Of a stretch of 10,598 nt of DNA, positions 6,853-10,598 are shown one piece after another. Under the pieces are notes generated by a model. That model saw only the letters and a list, made by a program, of their open reading frames with translations. It did not search any database and was not told where the DNA came from. The DNA is from Candidatus Sumerlaeota bacterium (lineage in GTDB: Bacteria; Sumerlaeota; T1SED10-198M). Made by a program: the position numbers and the translations under genes. Where the stretch lies: positions 1 through 10,598 of the forward strand of contig PWGE01000206.1 in NCBI GenBank assembly GCA_003554345.1, read 5' to 3'. Position 1 is the first letter of the stretch; each line of letters opens with the position of its first letter.

Positions 6853-9800
6853 ATGGGCAAGTCAAAGATTTTGTTGGTATGTGTAATATTTCTTTGTACT
6901 TTTGGTTTGATAGCCGGCAATTTTGCTGGCGGAAGTGGCGAAGAAAATGATCCTTACCTGGTAGAAACAGCAGATCATCTGGATAATGTCAGGGATCACC
7001 TGGATGCTCATTTTGAACAGGTAGCCGATATAGATCTTTCTGGCTATAGTGCAGATTCCGGCTGGGAACCCATAGGCTCTTCAGGGGAACCCTTTACCGG
7101 TGTGTATGATGGAGCCGAATATATTATCGAAAACCTTACCATAGACAGACCGGATACCGATGATGTTGGTTTATTTGGCGTTGCAGATGGTGCTGAGATT
7201 CATAATGTGGGTATAGAAAGCGGAGATGTGACTGGTAATTTCTATACCGCAGCCCTGGTGGGAAGCAGTGACAACAGCTCTATTTCCCAATCTTCTTCTT
7301 ATGTTGAGGTGTCAGGAAACCAGGAAGTTGGCGGTCTTGTGGGAAGGAACCTTTCCGGCTCCAAGATAATTGATTCTTATGCCATTGGTTCGGTCACAGG
7401 TGGAAGTAAAGTTGGCGGTATAGTTGGAGTAAATGATGGAGATGTTGAAAACAGCTATGCCACAGGTTTTGTAGAACATGATGAAACCCGCATAGATGAA
7501 TGGTATCTGTATACGCCGGGTGGCGGAGAAGGCGGAACAGATTTTGGAGGCCTTATAGGTTTGAATACCGGCACGGTTACCACTTCCTATTATGATGAGG
7601 AAACGACCGGTCAGGATGATGAAGGCAGGGGAATAGGATTGTCAACTGTGGAAATGAAGCAGGCAGCATCCTTTACCGACTGGGATTTTGAAGAAACATG
7701 GAGAATAGTGGAAGAAGAGTCTTATCCACATTTACTGTGGCAGGAAGAAAGGGCCCTTGATAATCTTCTTGAAGACACGGATCTGCAGCTGAGCGTGGCG
7801 GATGATATTGTGACGGCTCTGGTCACCTATCCAGAGGAGATTCCGGAGATCCTGGCAAACTATATGACCGATGCTTTAATTACCAGCGATGATGCTTTTC
7901 CGGCAGATACTACGGTGGATATTGATGGCATCGGAGAGGCTGAACTCACGACAGATACGGATGCTATCTATTTGAGTGAGCTGATGATCAAGGCCGGTGT
8001 CGATGAGGAAGACGTTCGCCACTCGATTGTCGGTCATGCCGATAGAGAGGACGAATGGGTCCTGACCATCGAGTTGCCGGATGGAGAAGAATTTGATGCC
8101 ACTCTTTATGTGGACGCCGAGGTATCTGATGATGAGTTTCAGGATAATATCTACATCCTGGCAGATGCCAGTGCTGCCTTTGAACAGGTGACAGAAGGAG
8201 CTGCCCTCGATAATCTTATTGATGACACGCAGCTTCAGCTGTCGGTGGATGATGATACTGTGACGGCTCTGGTCACCTATCCGGAGGAAGTTCCGGAGAT
8301 CCTGGCCGAGTACATGACCGATGCTTTAATTACCAGCGATGATGCTTTTCCGGCAGATACCACGGTGGATATTGATGGCATCGGAGTGGCTGAACTCACG
8401 ACAGATACAGCTGAGATCTATTTGAGTGATTTGATGGTGAAGGCCGGTGTCGATGAAGCAGACGTTCGCAACTCGATTGTCGGTCATGCCGGTAGAGAGG
8501 ACGAATGGGTCCTGACTATTACCCTGCCGGATGGAGAAGAAATCGATACCATTATTAACGTAGCGGCCGTGGTTTCTGATGATGAGTTTGCGACGGTCGA
8601 AGAGCTGGCAGATGCCAGCGCCGCCTTTGAACAGGTCACAGAAGGAGCCGCCCTTGCTGCTCTTATTGCGGATACGACCCTTGAGCTGACGGCAGAAGAG
8701 AATGTGGTGACAGCCGGTGTATCCTATCCTGAAGAGATTTCTGAGCTGTTAGCTGATTATATGAGTGATGCTCTGATAAGTGCTGAACAACCTTTCGTTG
8801 CCGGAACAGCCATTGAGATTGATGGTATTGGAACAGCTGTTCTGGATGAAGATATAGATGCGATCTATTTGAGTGAATTAATGATAGCTGCTGGTTGGGA
8901 GGGGAGTGTGCGAACTCCTATAACCGGTCATGCAGGACGAGAAGATACCTGGGTGTTCACTATAAGTTCTCCGGAAGCAGTGGATACCACTGTATCAGTA
9001 GCAGCAGAAATTTCGACAGATGATTTTAGTGAAGAGATAGAAGTCCTGGCAGAGGATTCAGCTGCTCTTGCTTTTGATGATGACTTGATTGATACCCAGA
9101 TCAGCGGACTGGATACAGACACGCTTGAAATAAGCTTTACCGGTGATGTTACTTCCACCGATCTTCCGGCAGAAGCATCTGACTGGGAAGGCCTGAGTCC
9201 GGAAGATATTGTGGCATCAATTGAAGATGCTGATGATGAGACATTGTTCATGGACACCTTCTTTGAATTTGCGGTACCTGAAGAGGGAGTGTCGACTCCC
9301 ATGACATGGGCAGATATGATAGCTACTTTTGACATAGATATGGATAAACTCTCCATAGACTCTGTGGCCGAGAACTCCTTCAGCGTAACGGCAGGGGAAG
9401 ATATCATCGAACTGATATATGCATATGATAAGGGCAACACCTCGGTAACGCGACTGGACGGAGAATGGGTTGGTTCGGCCTACTTTGAAGATGCCTATGA
9501 ACGGGAGATAAACGCTCCTGAGGAGGGAGAATTCAAGATACAGCTGGAGTCCGGGTACAGTGAGGAAGAAGGAACGAACTACACTGAACCGACATATGTG
9601 CAATTCATTGATCCTGTTGAACCACTGGTGCGACCGTTTATTGGCGGCGTGGAGAACAGGAAGGAATACGGGTATGGAGAAACTGTAATACCGGTATTCG
9701 AAGGAACAGGAGAGCTGAGCATAGACGGGGAAGACCCTGAACCCTTCGATTCCGGTACAGAAATTACAGATTCTGGCAGCTACCAGCTGTGGGTCACAGA

Positions 9801-10598
9801 TGAGACCACAACACAAGAAACAACAACAGTTATCTTCAGCATAGACGGAGCCACGGACGTAATGATCGATGAGGAAGAGTCGGATCTGGATAAACTGGTG
9901 GGCTTGATGGAAGGAGATGAATGTCCGGAAGCATTCAACCTGGCGGTTTTTGTTCGTGGCAGCAATATCTACGATGCATACAATGCGAGCGTGCAGCTTG
10001 TAATTGAAGATCCCTCGGATGAGGAGATATTTAGTGAGACGATAACAGTCGGCGATATAGAAGCTGCAGAGGCAGAATACAAGTATGCCACCTTTGACCT
10101 TTCCGGAATAACCATGGAAGCAGGCGATTACAACGCAACGGTGACGCTTGATGCGGATAACCAGGAGCCTCGTGATGTGGAATATGCGGTAGAGGTCGGC
10201 GCGTATTCGACCTATGCATTTGACTATGAGGTGCCGGAAGAGATCATAGCGGAGCATGATACGCAAGTCGACGTGACCTTTCAGACGGATGAATTAAACG
10301 ATAGCGGCTATGACAATGTGCGCTTTGCGATAGAGAGCAGCGGGCCGGGCGATGTGAGCTTCAGCGCTGTTGACACGGAAGAAGAGGAACACAGTTTTGT
10401 CAACAGCGGGTACTGGGGCCCGTCATCAGGCATGGACCTGCCGGCGGATTATAGCGAGACCACGACCTGGACGCTGAACTTTTCCGCAGAAGGGGACTAT
10501 ACCATCACCTTCAGCCTGATCGAAGCGCCGGAAGGCGAGATCATAGATAACATAACGGAGTCAGTGGATATAGAAGTGGAACCTCAGACCTTTTCTGA
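6853..10598 (+). CDS. Very large secreted GLUG-motif adhesin-like protein with acidic tandem repeats and Ig-like domains, 3' partial
   Basis: The frame is open from the ATG at 6853 through 1248 codons to the window end, so the C-terminus is missing. I translated it in full and found no stop. Residues 1-25 are a signal peptide (MGKSK, hydrophobic core, likely cut after NFA). Residues 26-296 are a GLUG domain: GGSGEENDPYLVET, FTGVYDG, VGLFG, then repeats VGGLVGRN (159-166), VGGIVGVN (187-194) and FGGLIGLN (231-238). It closes with YYDEETTGQ at 246, a WDFEETW segment and SYPHLLW. Residues 301 to about 745 are three copies of an unrecognised acidic domain of about 150 residues. Residues about 746-930 are unassigned and beta-rich. 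Residues about 931-997 match a bacterial Ig-like module (pattern ETVIPVF, FDSGTEI, GSYQLWVTD, FSID). Residues about 1117 onward look like another beta-sandwich. GLUG domains occur in surface and exported proteins, including adhesins; adhesion is inferred, not shown. The downstream part is richer in G+C than the N-terminal part. A surface anchor may lie beyond the window. Confidence 0.92.
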   Translation, partial: MGKSKILLVCVIFLCTFGLIAGNFAGGSGEENDPYLVETADHLDNVRDHLDAHFEQVADIDLSGYSADSGWEPIGSSGEPFTGVYDGAEYIIENLTIDRPDTDDVGLFGVADGAEIHNVGIESGDVTGNFYTAALVGSSDNSSISQSSSYVEVSGNQEVGGLVGRNLSGSKIIDSYAIGSVTGGSKVGGIVGVNDGDVENSYATGFVEHDETRIDEWYLYTPGGGEGGTDFGGLIGLNTGTVTTSYYDEETTGQDDEGRGIGLSTVEMKQAASFTDWDFEETWRIVEEESYPHLLWQEERALDNLLEDTDLQLSVADDIVTALVTYPEEIPEILANYMTDALITSDDAFPADTTVDIDGIGEAELTTDTDAIYLSELMIKAGVDEEDVRHSIVGHADREDEWVLTIELPDGEEFDATLYVDAEVSDDEFQDNIYILADASAAFEQVTEGAALDNLIDDTQLQLSVDDDTVTALVTYPEEVPEILAEYMTDALITSDDAFPADTTVDIDGIGVAELTTDTAEIYLSDLMVKAGVDEADVRNSIVGHAGREDEWVLTITLPDGEEIDTIINVAAVVSDDEFATVEELADASAAFEQVTEGAALAALIADTTLELTAEENVVTAGVSYPEEISELLADYMSDALISAEQPFVAGTAIEIDGIGTAVLDEDIDAIYLSELMIAAGWEGSVRTPITGHAGREDTWVFTISSPEAVDTTVSVAAEISTDDFSEEIEVLAEDSAALAFDDDLIDTQISGLDTDTLEISFTGDVTSTDLPAEASDWEGLSPEDIVASIEDADDETLFMDTFFEFAVPEEGVSTPMTWADMIATFDIDMDKLSIDSVAENSFSVTAGEDIIELIYAYDKGNTSVTRLDGEWVGSAYFEDAYEREINAPEEGEFKIQLESGYSEEEGTNYTEPTYVQFIDPVEPLVRPFIGGVENRKEYGYGETVIPVFEGTGELSIDGEDPEPFDSGTEITDSGSYQLWVTDETTTQETTTVIFSIDGATDVMIDEEESDLDKLVGLMEGDECPEAFNLAVFVRGSNIYDAYNASVQLVIEDPSDEEIFSETITVGDIEAAEAEYKYATFDLSGITMEAGDYNATVTLDADNQEPRDVEYAVEVGAYSTYAFDYEVPEEIIAEHDTQVDVTFQTDELNDSGYDNVRFAIESSGPGDVSFSAVDTEEEEHSFVNSGYWGPSSGMDLPADYSETTTWTLNFSAEGDYTITFSLIEAPEGEIIDNITESVDIEVEPQTFS
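7753..8202 (+). repeat. Acidic tandem repeat, copy 1 (150 codons)
   Basis: This is codons 301-450 of the GLUG protein, beginning ALDNLLEDTDLQL and ending AAFEQVTEGA. Landmarks shared by all copies are YPEEI, YMTDALI, IDGIG, IYLSELM and GHAxRED followed by W. Its DNA is almost identical to copy 2 in places: bases 7864-7910 equal 8314-8360 without a mismatch. It directly follows the GLUG domain, only four residues after its last Trp. Confidence 0.9.
8203..8649 (+). repeat. Acidic tandem repeat, copy 2 (149 codons)
   Basis: This is codons 451-599, roughly 80% identical to copy 1 at the protein level and one codon shorter near its end (DEFATVEELAD against DEFQDNIYILAD). I count 38 Asp/Glu and 3 Lys/Arg in its 149 residues, giving a strongly negative surface. 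No cysteine is present. It starts and ends with the same segments as copy 1, so the units abut with no linker. Confidence 0.9.
8650..9087 (+). repeat. Acidic tandem repeat, copy 3, diverged (about 146 codons)
   Basis: This is codons 600 to about 745, clearly homologous but much more diverged than copies 1 and 2. It keeps YPEEISELLADYMSDALI, IDGIG, IYLSELM and GHAGRED with W, while the D/S-rich segment after DALI becomes SAEQPFVAG. The end is less sharply defined (AEDSAALAF replaces the ADASAAF of the others), so the right boundary is approximate. Confidence 0.82.

Noticed and set aside
8928-9440. 170-codon minus-strand frame rich in Ser
   Set aside because: Antisense shadow of Asp/Glu/Thr-rich codons in the GLUG protein; no ribosome binding site or plausible domain.
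9217-10266. 349-codon minus-strand frame
   Set aside because: It lies wholly antisense to the continuous GLUG protein frame, whose domains are recognisable, and its Cys/Ile/Arg-rich product reflects reverse reading of acidic codons.

Overview
The window reads as chromosomal sequence from a bacterium with Firmicutes-style signals: AGGAG-type ribosome binding sites, TTGNNN/TATAAT promoters and an intrinsic terminator with a T-run. The two secreted proteins are strongly acidic; one 149-residue repeat has 38 Asp/Glu against 3 Lys/Arg. That suggests a moderate or extreme salt habitat. My best guess is a halophilic anaerobe of the Halanaerobiales type. This rests on composition and gene families, not on a marker gene, so other salt-adapted phyla remain possible.

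Layout, all genes on the + strand. (1) Bases 1-1418: the 3' part of a calcineurin-like metallophosphoesterase gene, cut by the left edge, with the family's N-terminal beta-sandwich, catalytic and C-terminal domains recognisable. (2) Bases 1498-2265: a complete hisF-like gene (imidazole glycerol phosphate synthase, cyclase subunit) with no other histidine gene nearby and altered residues in phosphate-binding loops. (3) A 377-base AT-rich gap carrying a promoter. (4) Bases 2643-6269: a 1208-residue secreted protein with three successive right-handed beta-helix modules and a C-terminal beta-sandwich, followed by a strong terminator at 6293-6330. (5) A 522-base gap with inverted repeats and a well-formed promoter at its right end. 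(6) Bases 6853 to the right edge: the first 1248 codons of a very large secreted protein. It has a signal peptide, a GLUG-motif domain, three tandem copies of a roughly 150-residue acidic domain I do not recognise, then Ig-like modules. It is still open at the window end.

The two large secreted genes are separate transcription units, each with its own promoter and ribosome binding site, and look like cell-surface or exported adhesin-like or carbohydrate-binding proteins. The phosphoesterase and hisF are 79 bases apart with no terminator seen between them, so read-through is possible, but nothing links them functionally. I found no tRNA, rRNA, CRISPR array, insertion sequence or phage gene. 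The most notable element is the tandem acidic repeat in the last gene, where copies 1 and 2 are nearly identical over long DNA stretches and copy 3 has diverged.
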